Assembly (NCBI GenBank): GCA_037951105.1 | Contig: JBAMJV010007673.1 | Coordinates: 42,895-106,894 of the forward strand | DNA length: 64,000 nucleotides | Direction: 5' to 3' | DNA from: Echinarachnius parma | Lineage: Eukaryota; Echinodermata; Echinoidea; Clypeasteroida; Echinarachniidae | Shown here: piece after piece, positions 24,492 to 35,613 of the stretch | How the letters are laid out: every line of letters begins with the position of its first letter | How positions within the stretch are numbered: position 1 is the first letter of the stretch | The notes under the pieces: model-generated | The model's database searches: none | Seen by the model: only the letters and a program-made list of their open reading frames with translations | What the model was told of the DNA's origin: nothing | Made by a program: the position numbers and the translations under genes

Positions 24492-24889
24492 TTGCCTTTT
24501 TAATTAGCTGTTTGGAGATTGGAAGATTATTAAGTGCACATTGCAAGCATCCAGCTGTTATGATGAGGGCATTGTCCAAGTATGGGTGAATTTTAGCCTG
24601 ATAGATAAATACGGTCGATTGCAATCATCCTGATGAAACCCTGAATAGAATAAGTCAAGGGATACCCACATTGAAAAGCTTATTGGGGGTCCAGGGGGGG
24701 GGGGGGGGGGGCGAAGCACCCGGAAGCTTCGGGATCTGCAATATCCAAAAATACAATTAACCATTGAATAGTTAGCTCAATTTTAGTGAGCGAAGCGCAA
24801 ACGCACAGTGGGCCAGGATCGCCTGAAAGTTTGCCAAGAGAGAAGTCCTGAATAAAACTATTTAATGTGTACATGGTTGGTACTGGGTC

Positions 24890-25140
24890 AAATAACCTTA
24901 ATGGGGGTTCCAGGGGCGCAGACCCGGAAGATTTTTTATTTGGGCAGTTTAGCATTATCAAAAAGTGGTTTAAAGAAGACTATAGTAACAACTTCCATTC
25001 ATGAGAGGGGGCAATGCTCCCTAATTTTAATGTTATTATATATTTTTGAACCCCAAATATTGGGGGGATGATAATACAGGCCATCCCCCACCTGAAATAT
25101 TGGGGGATATATCCCCCCATCCCCCCCCCCCCCCCCCGTG
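24890..25140. repeat. G/C-tract repeat patch
   Basis: Contains GGGGGTTCCAGGGGCGCAGA, GGGGGCAATGCTCCC and a poly-C run near 25122-25137. It resembles the other GC-tract repeats in the window but could not be assigned to one family. Confidence 0.5.
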
Positions 25141-25616
25141 ATCGATGCCCCTGGTGTGAATTGTAGCGTTGTGACATGTCCACTTAGAAATGTGTAAAAA
25201 GTGTTCATGCAAAATGGCTGCTTCACCAAATGGATGGCCCAGTAATGAGAGAAAGTGTCGCAAACTGATATTTGCTTGATACTCAGTGATTGCAACTTTG
25301 CAGTATATATTTCAAAATCTGAACTGAACAAATTGATTATTTAATCAAAGGGAAATATATAGAAAAAGAAAGAAACAACAAGATATAAATAGAGCCATCA
25401 CATAAACACATATCGTAAGAATTTTGCATTTAAAGAATGTTACTCGCTATTTAAAGCAAAACAAAAACGCCCCACCCACAATAAATACTTTTTAAAAAGT
25501 ACACTATTAGGGGTCTATTAACTTTGTTAACAGGTGCAAAAAGTGATGAGTGGTCGATACAATGTATACTGTTGTTATCTGATATGTCCATAGGGTGTTG
25601 TGTACACATTTCCAGT

Positions 25617-26110
25617 TAAAGGGATAGTTGAGTTCTGGTAAAGAGAGTACAGTTATGGTCAAACTAAATTTTAGTAAGCAAAACCTGCACCATTACATTA
25701 CAAACTATAGTTATGACTCCACCGGGCTCGACATGTATACACATTATTCCTAACGTTCATTAAAAAAGAGCCGTTACAACTCAAAAGCGCACTCTCTGAA
25801 CACTCATTGGTTTTAACCATTTTAAATATTGTCCATACATAGATGATTGTTATGTTAGAGAGATTATCAACAACTATTTAAAAAAACACTGTTGTAAAAT
25901 TTTGAAAAGAGGAAGTGTTTTTTTTTTTATTTGTTAACGGCTGGTTCAAAAATGTGGAATAATTGTGGGGCCCCTCATTTATTACGAATGGATATGTATA
26001 AGGATGTTTCAGCCATTTCTGATTCATTTTGTCATTAAAATAGTATGCTCTTTCGATTTTTTTACTCGGGTTTCATTATCTCACAAAAATATTTTGAGTA
26101 GCGCCCTCTA
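25617..26110 (-). mobile_element. family A MITE, decayed right end
   Basis: Begins TTAAAGGGATAGTTGAGTTC and keeps the landmarks CAAACTATAGTTATGACTCC, GAGCCGTTACAACTCAA and GCGCCCTCTATA. The expected terminal ACTATCCCTTTAA is replaced by other sequence after ~26110. A second short piece of the same family follows (26125-26200). Orientation is reverse to 22616-23137. Confidence 0.7.
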
Positions 26111-26494
26111 TATTAAAGTTCGGTCAAACTGAATTTTAGTAACCAGAACCTTCACCATTACATTACAAACTAATAGTTAACTCCTACCATGCTCGAAAAG
26201 AATAACCCAAAAGAGACAAATGTCAAGGAAAAGGACTATTTTATCATTTACAAAAAATAGCCAACCATGAAATAAAACAAAATAAAATATTGTGCTTGTG
26301 ATGTTTTGTTGAAAAAGTGATTAGAGATAGAGATTGTTTAACCATGGAAACAGCAGCCGATTAATAGACCAACTAACCGATTATTGAATACCAATGATAC
26401 AAAATAAGCAGGTAAATAAGTATGCATAATGCGGCTAGCCAGACCTATGACTCATTTTATTTCTACAGGTGTATTACCATGGGCGTCAACAGCT

Positions 26495-27080
26495 ACTAAA
26501 CAGTGGGGGGACATTGCGAGGGAGCGAAGCGACCGAGGGGGGGGGGGGGGGTGTGGGAAGGGGTGTCCCCCTCCCACAGTAGGGAGATTTTTCATTATTG
26601 GACCGAAAATTGTGCAATCTGGTGCATACCCAAGACCTAATTTTTGATTGATACGCAATTGTGTATACATTTCATGAATTGACCTCCGTCACCACATGAT
26701 CGACCAATCTTGAATCTTTTAAAATTTCATAATGAAAAAACAAATATAAGAATTTCCATTCACTCATCGCATGTTGTCAATGTCGACGTCATTCTCCTCT
26801 TTAACCTCAATGTCAAAAGCAAGAGTTAAGAACAAAAACAATTTAACACAATGTCCCACGCCTCGTCATGGGCGTATAGCTGCATATTTTTTCCAGGGGG
26901 ACTGGCGTCTTTTGCCCGAATATCGGGTAGGGCGTGATCATGCGAGGGAGCGGAGCGACCAAGCCCGAAGGCGCGAAGCGCCACGGGGGGTGTGGGAGCT
27001 AGGGAGTATCCCCCTCCCACGATAGGGAGCTTTTGCAATTTTCATTCAAAATAATGCAATCTGGTGCATATACTTTGGAA
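26495..27080 (-). repeat. two family E repeats
   Basis: The motif TGCGAGGGAGCG(A/G)AGCGACC occurs at about 26515 and 26941, each time followed by a G-rich block, TCCCCCTCCCAC and AATCTGGTGCATA. The order is reverse to the 5.1-5.8 kb copies. The first has a poly-G run at 26537-26551. Confidence 0.75.
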
Positions 27081-27363
27081 GGAGATTTGATAGACTTAAA
27101 TGGGAGATGTTGATTGCCCGAATAAGATGGCAAGTGCCCGAATGTGAGATGTTGATTGCCATATCTTGCTGCATGATTGCCCGAATGAGAGATGGAAAGT
27201 GCCCGCTCATTTGAGATTTTGCATTTAGTCCAGCTAATCAAATTGTGGTGTTCCAAATAATAAACTGAAATGATGTATAGTGTAATCATGTTAAAATCAT
27301 AATCATCCAGATATGGTCGTTAAAAAAATGCTTCCTCTTTTAAAACATTTACAAATGAGGTAT

Positions 27364-28315
27364 TTAAAGGGATAGATTAGTTTTGGTATTGATAGTACAG
27401 TTTCTGTTTCGGTTAAACTGCACTTTAGTAACCAAAACCTCCACCATTACATTACAAACTAATAGTTATAACTCTGCCATGCTCTAAATGAATTTTAAAA
27501 AGGACAAACGCCTAAGTAAAAAGTTTATTATCATTGTGTTTAAATAGCCGTTAAAACTGAAAAGGGCACTCACTAAAAACTTATTGGTTTCATCCATAAC
27601 AAAAATGATCGTGCTTGTGATGTTTTGAATGATTAGTTAGAAAGATAGAGATTGTGTAACCATGGTAATAACATCCGATTATGGGCAAAATATACCAAAT
27701 AACCGATAATTACAAATCATTGATTAAACATTAGCAGGTAAAATATGTAATTTCACTTGTGATTTGCTTTTATTTATGTTCACGCCCAAAAAGTGTGCAT
27801 AATGCGGCAAGCCAGACATAAGATTCATCGTATTTAAATTGTTTTGTTAGTATGGTTACACATGTACATGGTGGTACAAGAAGTAACTCTTCGAGAAACT
27901 GAACACCTTATTTGAGATTTCACGAATTTGCATCTAGTCCAGCTAATCTAATCGTGGCGTTTCGAATAATATACCAAAATAATGTATAACGTATTAATGT
28001 TAACAATTATAAACCTCCAAATATGGTTGTAACAAAAAAAAAAAGTACGCTTCATATTTTCAAAACAAAATATTCTATGATTTTTTTGTATCATGCCTAC
28101 ACCTTTTCTAAAAAAAATCAAGAGGTTTTTAAATTGATGATCTTTCTATCTAATTATTTTTAAAAAACTTCACTTGCATAATTTTGCATGAAAAATGCTT
28201 TTTTTAGAGAGCGCCCTCTTGTGTGAATTGCTCTTTTTGAATTATAATAGGTTTTTTAATTAGTGATTTGTAATTTTCTATACATTTCGAGCATGGTGGA
28301 GTTATAAATCAAGGT
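27364..28315. repeat. broken family A MITE pieces
   Basis: A fragment starting TTAAAGGGATAGATTAGTTT (27364 to ~27710) is in reverse orientation to 22616-23137. Another piece (about 28180-28312) in forward orientation contains AGAGAGCGCCCTCTTG and TTTCGAGCATGGTGGAG. The rest between them is AT-rich and unassigned. Confidence 0.6.
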
Positions 28316-28319
28316 ACAG

Positions 28320-28760
28320 ATGGATAACTCATTTTTCAATTGGAAAACGAAAACAAACCAAAAATGAAAACTTGACCAGAATCCCATTTTTGTTGCGATT
28401 TTAAAAGATGGAAAACGACCAGAATTCAATATCCATTTTCAAATAAAAAAACGAAATATTGATAAACGCATAATGGCGAGTGTTTTGCATTTCTTTAATT
28501 CCGAATCCCGAGCTCTGTTTCAAATTGAAGCCCATCCTTGTGCGTTTATTTTTCTATTTAAAAACGAAACAAAAAATGAATATTGTACCAGATTCCCGTG
28601 TTTTTTTTGGCGATTTGGAAAATGGAAAAACGAGCATAATACATTATTAATTTTCAAATAGAAAAATTAAATATTTAAAAACGGATAATGGCGAGTGTTT
28701 TGCATTTAAGAATTCAGAATCCCCAAAAGTATGTTCAAATTGAAGCCCGCCATCATGGGT
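28320..28760 (+). repeat. ~215 bp tandem repeat
   Basis: The block with AATGGCGAGTGTTTTGCATTT occurs at about 28473 and 28688, and the preceding AT-rich segment (CCAGAATCCC, GCGATTT, GGAAAACGA) is also repeated. Two to three degenerate copies are present. Short frames across the repeat are similar only because the DNA is duplicated. Confidence 0.65.
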
Positions 28761-29576
28761 TAATTTTGTTTGTGTGCGATCTGCACTTAAAGGACCTAAA
28801 GAATACAACGTACTTTGACACTTATTCCATAGTTGATGACTTGAAACATAGGTCTGCCGAAAAAAAATCCATGAAAATAAACACAGTAGTGGTTAAAGAC
28901 TAGTTTTCTGATGCCAAATCTCACTTAGCAGCCAGTTTACGCCCCACCCACATTAAGGGTCCGGAATCGGCAGCGTGATCGACATGTGATTGACAATGCA
29001 TTGGCTTACGTCATGACGCATCATCTACAGAATTTAGTTCATTAGTCCGTTCTTTAGATGACGTCACATTTTGGCGATTTAAAAGGGGCGTTCCCAGGAC
29101 AATTAGATATTTACTAATTACCCCAAAATTGATTGATTTCATGAGAAATGACTGCCAAATTCTTTTTCTTCGGGAAAAATTACATATAGAGAGCCGAATT
29201 GTGAACATTAGGCCATCTAGACGCTGTAGTTCCTTTAATACACAGTACTCCATTTTAAAAAGTGTGACAATTTAGTGATTCATTAGATTGTCCCGCTTTC
29301 TGAAGAGAACAGGACTGGTATAATGGTGGAGACTCTTACAAGATGGTGTAGGCATGTTATCTGTGAATGTGATAGGATGTCTGTGCGCGCGTGTGTCTGT
29401 TCTACATAAGGCGCTATATAAGTGCAATATATTATTATTATTATTATAGATACTTCTATCGATGTAATGTAAAACAGTTATCTTTGTAAGTTATGATTTT
29501 TTTTAAAATAAACCTACCCTATATATATATACATGATATATATCTTTACAAAGTATATAATACCGATTAAAGGGAC
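28761..29576. other. non-coding interior of the foldback element
   Basis: Contains GATGACGTCACATTTTGGCG near 29060 and a short (ATT)n tract near 29430. No gene was recognised. Confidence 0.4.
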
Positions 29577-29919
29577 TTAGTAACTTTGTCCAAATCCTTA
29601 AAATCCAATTGGAAATCTAGCAGTTCTCTTATACCTTGTTTAGTTCGTATTAACAAAAAAAGCATGGGACAGGTTACGTGTTTTTTCTTCAAATTTCCCT
29701 TTCGTTACAAAGATAATATGTACGATTGAAGTTTGCAGATAATAAATGTGAGTTAGTGAATATATCACTTTGCATTTTGCTATACTCGGCCATATAACAT
29801 CCATTTGATTTGAAATTTTCACACAATACCCTGTGGACATAATAGATAACAACAATATACATTATATCAACCAATCATCACTTTTTGCACATGTCAACAA
29901 AGTTACTAGATCCCTTTAA
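29577..29919. mobile_element. family B MITE, intact copy
   Basis: The ends are TTAAAGGGACTTAGTAACTT and AAGTTACTAGATCCCTTTAA, close to perfect inverted repeats inside TTAA. Length 343 bp, no gene. Relatives lie at 7881-8600, about 47112-47612 and 55193-55680, plus a fragment near 50225-50400. Confidence 0.85.
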
Positions 29920-30925
29920 TATTGTCTGTTTGTGTAAGAAAAACAAAATGACGTAAAATAATCAGAAAGGCGCTACTATATAAACTGTAAAACCAACACC
30001 AATACATGACAAGAATATAAACAAGGTCAACATTACCACGTTATGCAAAAGTTGAAAATGTCTGAAAACATTATAAGAACATTATATAAGTTCACATGAC
30101 AAGAAGCTAAATATGATGCAGAATTTCTACACATTGGCGCAATATATTGTGACATTAGGACTGGTATTAGTTGTGTCTTTATTCTTTTTATTTGATTAAC
30201 GTGAAGTTAATTAATGCTGTGCTGTTTTAATAAGAAATTCTTAGGAAATCCTCACACTCGATTCCACTTTTTATACTTCATGTTTGTGAATAATATGAGT
30301 ATAATTGCTTTCCTCTCAGTGAATTGTTTTGTCTGGACAGCCAAAGTGTTATGTCTGCCCAATTGAACCCCCATAAAACTATGGAATGTGGCCAGTTTGG
30401 CCTTGGTGGTCAAACACTATGCTGTACTGTAGAACGTTCTACATTCATTATTCAGGATACAGTAGTCGAAGCAACATCATACTATAAAACACCCTTGTTC
30501 CGAGTTATAGAATGACTGCATGATCTCTCCAGCCGGGGTCATATTATGTATAGTTGAATATGGTAAATGGTAATTTTAATCATGTTTACAGAGATGTGTT
30601 TATATGATCATTGATGCTGATAGTAATGTTAATACTCTTCTTTTCTCTTACTCTCTCTTTCAATCTCTCTGCTCTATCGTCTTTGACTCTCTGTTCCTCT
30701 CTCCCTTTTGTATACTCCATAATGACTTTCTGTATTAAGTTTATTTTGTTTTGCAATGTAGGCTACATATGAATATTTACCATGATATGATATGTAACTC
30801 AATGTCCGATAATAATTTGATCAAAACATCAAACGTAAGGGGTTCATAAAAAGGAGATACATAGGGCGTGTCCCCACGTAATTTGCATGCTCTCGCCACT
30901 CGTTAAAGAAATGGCAAATGAAATA
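29920..30925. other. non-coding interior of the foldback element
   Basis: A short open frame at 30324-30515 follows a CTCTCAG acceptor-like site but has no family resemblance. The rest is AT-rich or TCTC-rich (30635-30710). Nothing further was recognised. Confidence 0.4.
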
Positions 30926-30929
30926 CGGC

Positions 30930-31484
30930 AGATATTGGCTAATTGGCTTGCAAATGGATTGTGGACCAAATAGACCAAATCGATTGTAGACGAACAGATG
31001 TGTAGACTAAATGACTGGTAGACCAAATATATTGTAGACCACTTGTTTGGTAGACGAAATGGATGGTGGACCAAATGTACATGTAGACCAAATGATTTGT
31101 AGACCAAATGTACATGTAGACCAAATCGATTGTAGACCAAATGAATAGTAGACCAAATGTATAGTAGACTAACTGGTTAGTAGACTAATTAAATAGTAGA
31201 CCAAGTGATTCGTAGACTAACTGGTTGTAGACTAAATGATGTATAGACCAATTGGTAGTAGCCCAATTGATAAGTAGACTAACTGGCTATTAGACGAAGT
31301 GCACATTAGACTAATTGAGTAGTAGACCATGTGGTTATTGGACGAATTGGCAGATAGACGAATTGGCGTATAGACCAAATGGCTCGTAGACGAACTTACT
31401 GTGGACGAACTGGGTTTAGACTAAATGACAGTGGACCAAATGGGTAGTGGACCAAATGGTTGTAGACCAAATGGCAAGTTACCC
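30930..31484 (-). repeat. right inverted array, 15-16 bp repeat
   Basis: Units of the type GTAGACCAAATGGT, the reverse complement of the left array, with variants GTAGACTAAATGA, GTAGACGAACT and GTGGACCAAATGG. The outermost units are the most regular. It ends GGCAAGTTACCC at the target duplication. Confidence 0.9.
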
Positions 31485-31583
31485 TTTTCGAGCATGGTGG
31501 AGTTATAACTATTAGTTTGTACCGTAATGGTGCAGGTTTGGGTTACTAAAGATAAGTTTGACCAATACTCAACTATCCCTTTA
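31485..31583 (+). mobile_element. family A MITE, right half
   Basis: Begins TTTTCGAGCATGGTGGAG and ends CAACTATCCCTTTAA. It matches the last ~97 bp of the full copy at 22616-23137 and complements the left half at 20712-21138, in the same orientation. Confidence 0.85.
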
Positions 31584-32230
31584 AGTGCAATATTATAAAT
31601 TGCACCGTTAGGTAATACGATCCCTTAACTTTGTCAGATTCAAGCAAAACCACTTGGAGCTGTCACACTGCTCATGTATCTTGTTTTTCATGTATGGTAA
31701 CAAAATAATGAAATGCGCTTTGAATTTTCAAATGTCATCCTATATAGATTTCGAGATATTTAAGATTAAAATGGTTAGCATTTCAGTATCCTTTTTTGAT
31801 AGTATTCAAAAGTATCCGAAATAATATTCTAAATCGTCATTAGTATCCGAATGTTGATACTTCACTGAAATTACATTTTCTTTTTCTTCACTAGGAAATT
31901 TTTTTTTTTCTATAAAAAATAAGCTTACAACAATGTAACTGTAAGATACCAATACACTGTTCAATAATCGTGAACATTATTATGTACATTAAATGAGCTG
32001 CCAATGCTACAAAGGCTTTGCACCATTTAAAGCATGCAAAGTTATTTTTTTTAATCGTTGGGTGTATCCTGGCTAGAGATTTGAAATATTACTGGAAATG
32101 TCCCACTGTTGTTTTTTTTCTCTTTAATATCCCATTCAATGATATATACATGTATATAGAGTTCTAATTAGCTCACACTGATCCATGTCTTAAAGCGTTG
32201 TATTAAAACCATTTCTTTCACTTGTTGCAG

Positions 32231-32305
32231 CTCTCGGGAGTGGATATTTCGACAGCGTGCGTGCCATTGGGCGAGGATTATGGAATAGAATGTTCCCTGG
32301 AGACG
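32231..32305 (+). CDS. candidate short exon of an unknown gene
   Basis: A clean acceptor (CTTGTTGCAG/) and donor (GACG/GTATGA) bound 75 bp of GC-richer sequence. In the frame starting at the third base it reads LGSGYFDSVRAIGRGLWNRM and then FPGD, ending in phase 1. Joined to 35039-35105, which starts in the matching phase, it gives FPGDETAANEQ. No family was recognised, and the upstream exon was not found. Support is splice sites, composition and phase only. Confidence 0.4.
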
Positions 32306-32853
32306 GTATGATGAACAATTAACACCTAGATATATACAGGTGACAATGGCCCGTTGTGGTCATACCTTATATATTTGTTTGTTTTTCTGCGAAAAGAGTT
32401 TTTTTTTCTTCAGATTATTAGATAACTATTCAGAAAATTATTGATTTATTATTATTATAAGTTTTCCCATCCATTTTAACACTTTTGTCATTCAATTTCG
32501 TTAACTGGTATACTTCAAATTCGACCCGAGGAATCACCAGAGCGGAAATTCTAACTTCAATTTCGTTTTTCGTCGATCAATTTAACAAAAAGACCACACA
32601 ATTTAGTCATTTGTCACACATTTTCGTCAATTGCAAATCGAATTCGTTGGTCACAGTTGCTGAACACATAAAAGCGAAAGCAATTTCGTCAATTTGCAAT
32701 CAATTTCATTAAAATTCGATTCAAATCCGTCCGATGTATTAACGCTGTAATTTTCTGTTTTATATTGTCTTGATGTAATTGTTGAATAGTAACATTAATT
32801 ATTTAGGGGGTAACATACACATGCATACACTCGGAAACAAACTCACACGCACA

Positions 32854-32856
<3 letters not shown>

Positions 32857-32925
<69 letters not shown>
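32857..32925. repeat. CA microsatellite
   Basis: An almost pure (CA)n run. The threonine/histidine or valine/cysteine frames crossing it are artefacts of the dinucleotide repeat. Confidence 0.95.
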
Positions 32926-32930
<5 letters not shown>

Positions 32931-33359
32931 ACACATTTGCACACATGCACACCAACACGCACACAAGCGCGTAACAAATCTGCATTTTGGAGATATACAT
33001 AGAAATAATATAAAACAATATTGAATAATATGTACACACACACACACGCACACACACATACACACTTACACATACCCATCTAGCTACTATACCATCTACA
33101 TAGTCATGACACAGACAGGCATATATGGCTATACCATGTGATGAATTTGAATGAAAAAATCACGAAATTGTTTGAACAAAGATGAGTTTGATCTTGAAGG
33201 TTCTATGTCATGGAAATCACATTAAAAATATCGTTTAGCCTATCAGGGATAGTTTTTCACGTGAATTCCAATTACAATAATATGTTTTCCAATGGAAAAG
33301 TCAATGAAACAATAAATCAACTTGAAAATTAAAATTGGGAAAGCCCACCAAAAATGTAT

Positions 33360-33885
33360 CCAGAGCGAAATTCTGCAAGCTCATCTGTCATTCACAACTC
33401 GGTTACTTATAAGATGAACAATGCACCTTCACCAAAGCTGAGCGCGTGCTCACAATAGTATCACATGATTGAATACACTACCAACTAACACACTTTCAAT
33501 TTCAATAGAAATTGCTATGTGAGAAAAGCCCAACCATATCATTATGACTAGAAAGGCACTGACAAGCTATTGTATGGAAGCATGCAGGGCATGCTTGTTG
33601 GCATATTCGTGTTGTCCTTCTCCTTTTCCATCTAATGTAAGCTGACCAGTGATGTCAATAGCTTATCAGTGCTTTTCTTGTCCTTATGATGGTTGAGGTT
33701 TTCTGGCAAACATGTAGGAACTGCTATTGAAATTTAAATTGTGTGGGCTGGAAGTGTATTCAATGATGTGATACTATTGTGAGCAGGCGCTCAGCCTGGG
33801 CGAAGGTGCATTGTTCATCTTACAAGTAGCTGAGTTGTGATTGACAGATGAGGTCATATACAGAATTTCACTCTAGAGAGTTTTT
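33360..33885. repeat. imperfect palindrome, ~240 bp arms
   Basis: The left arm (AAATTCTG, CTCATCTGTCA, ACAACTCGG, AAGATGAACAATGCACCTTC) is repeated in reverse complement on the right arm around a centre near 33625. Arm identity is high for blocks of 20-30 bp. The right flank (GAGAGTTTTTTAAGAGGTGG onward) resembles segments at 47905-48050 and 56420-56570. Confidence 0.75.
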
Positions 33886-34264
33886 TAAGAGGTGGGGCTT
33901 AGGCTTGCCATAGCAAAATGAACAAAATAATTTCAAAAATATTTTAAAATCAACAAAACATATTTCGGTTAAACAGTTTACAAATATTTGATGTATACAC
34001 TAATACAGATAAATAGAAGACAACATGTATTCGCATTACATAGCACCTCTAACATTCACCACTCGCTCAGCGGCGGAGACGAATTCCAATGAAAATTGAC
34101 GGTTTTGAATGCGAAGTGTTTGAAATTGATTGACAAATGACGAATTAGATTGATAATTGACCAAATTGAAGTTGGGGATTACGGTACGTTGGTTTCTCGG
34201 GACGAAACTGAAGTACAAAGTTATGAAATTGAATGCGGAAAAAGGTAAAATGGATTGGAAAACC

Positions 34265-35038
34265 TATATTATTATCATTATTTTTTATTTTATTTATTTA
34301 TTTATTAATATTATTATTAATTTTGTTGTTGTTGGGGGGGGGGGGGGATTATATAAGCTATGCACTGTTCAATGTGTTAGGCAGAGGAAGATGCGATGCA
34401 TGCATGCTTCTGCTGGCTCTATATCTACATTATATACTTTAAAACCGCCATGGGCGTATCACATGTAAGGGAAGGGAGTGATTCCCATGTAGAAGTCACT
34501 GGCGTGTGCACGTTTACCATATTCAAATTGATTCAAAACCAAGCGAAGGCTGAAACAAATGTACTCAAGTATATATTTAAACTAGTAATTACTTTGGTGT
34601 GTTTTTTTCCAACGTATACAATTCTCTTCATGCTCTTCGTAATACGGGTGCAACTTGCCCCTCATATATATGCGTTGCGCAAGTGTGGCACTCCAACTGT
34701 AACATATAGATGATACAACAGTGTTGCAACCCACGGGGTGCACCATATGCAACCCAACTCGTAAATTATGCATACTAAACAGGGTGGCATAATTTAGACG
34801 GAAAGACGAGCTGTCCAAACTATATCGGTAAGGCGACTTGGTGCTAGATGGGGAATCTCTTACTGAGAGGAATTATACCAAAATTTGACATTGTGTTTAA
34901 GTAAAGTATTTACTTTAAGTCGGATGTGTCAGGTTTCAAACTAGACCTATTTCAGCAAGACATCTGCCAGTTTTTTTTACCGCGCTGCTCGCTTGTATAA
35001 TGCCAAATTATTTTAAGCATGTTTTTGTACCATTTCAG
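34265..35038. other. non-coding, possibly intronic
   Basis: This lies between two candidate exons of one unknown gene. No repeat or RNA was recognised besides the G run. Confidence 0.35.
34336..34347. repeat. short poly-G tract
   Basis: A short G run in AT-rich sequence. The frames across it have no gene character. Confidence 0.8.
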
Positions 35039-35105
35039 AAACCGCAGCGAACGAGCAATCTACGGAAACAAGTCTTATGCCGCAAAAGTCATCGTCTACC
35101 AATGG
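35039..35105 (+). CDS. candidate short exon of an unknown gene
   Basis: The acceptor GTACCATTTCAG/ and donor AATGG/GTGTGG bound 67 bp. In the phase set by 32231-32305 it reads ETAANEQSTETSLMPQKSSS then TNG, a polar, probably disordered stretch with no stop. The exon ends in phase 2, so more exons are expected downstream; none was identified. It stands out by base composition from the AT-rich surroundings. Confidence 0.4.
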
Positions 35106-35613
35106 GTGTGGCATTCCGTAATGAGGTTTAAATTAGGACTCGAGCATCTTATTAGAGTAGCAGCTTTTAATTATCTAAACAATTTGCGTAATGATATATT
35201 ATTACTATAGGTTTTCCCGGTCAATTTCTTTATTTAACATGCAATTTTCTATCAGCAGCTGCTGCATTCAATTTCGTCTAATCCATGCTTGGATTTACAT
35301 ATCGTCATTCAAACTCGTGTTAAATCATTAATTATTAAGTAAAAGAGCAACCCATTTCACACTTGCGTCATCCCAATTGAAGAGATCGGTGCTTATTTTC
35401 GTTAATAGTCATTCAGACTTATCTCCAGCAGTGTCCTCATTTCGATCATTCATATTCGCACAAGGGAAAACAAGTTCATTATGACTGCATTTAAATGAAA
35501 CATGTTAAGTATAAAGTAACATCATGGTATATGGTACAGTTATTTCGCATATGGGCAGTACATTAAAATCACACAATAAAGATACAAATTATGATTAAGA
35601 TGAGGATACAATA

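Larger units (their letters stand above)
23138..24770 (+). repeat. family D repeat, two copies around an insertion
   Basis: The segment 23140-23340 (ATTATTAAGTGCACATTGCAA, then GATACCCACATTG, AGCTTATTGGGGGTCCA and CCGGAAGCTT) recurs at 24520-24765 in the same orientation. The TTAA element 23363-24491 lies between them. A G run at 24697-24711 lies in the second copy. Confidence 0.7.
21139..31484. mobile_element. ~10.3 kb TU/foldback-like transposon
   Basis: The ends are inverted arrays of a 15-16 bp repeat. The left end starts GGGTTTATGACCATTTGGTC and the right end, read inward, starts GGGTAACTTGCCATTTGGTC. It is flanked by a 7-9 bp direct duplication (TTTTCGA at 21132-21138 and 31485-31491) and by the two halves of one family A MITE, which together make one normal-length copy. 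Sea-urchin TU elements and Drosophila FB elements have the same plan: long inverted repeats made of short tandem repeats and 8-9 bp target duplications. The interior holds only older MITEs, a SINE and G-rich repeats; no transposase gene was seen. Confidence 0.8.
32459..34264. mobile_element. inverted-repeat element, family G copy 1
   Basis: The left end is AAGTTTTCCCATCCATTTTA and the right end is AAAATGGATTGGAAAACCT. About 200 bp inward both ends are rich in TTCGTCAATT/AATTTCGT motifs in inverted orientation. Flanks are ATT-rich. The inside holds a CA microsatellite (32857-32925) and an imperfect palindrome (33360-33885). No transposase. The superfamily is not recognised. Confidence 0.65.

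Noticed and set aside
30324-30515. 63-codon frame after an acceptor-like site
   Set aside because: No partner exon, no family resemblance, and it lies inside the foldback element.
32779-33079. Threonine/histidine and valine/cysteine-rich frames
   Set aside because: They translate a CA microsatellite; the same applies at 45.4-46.1 kb and 54.6-55.1 kb.
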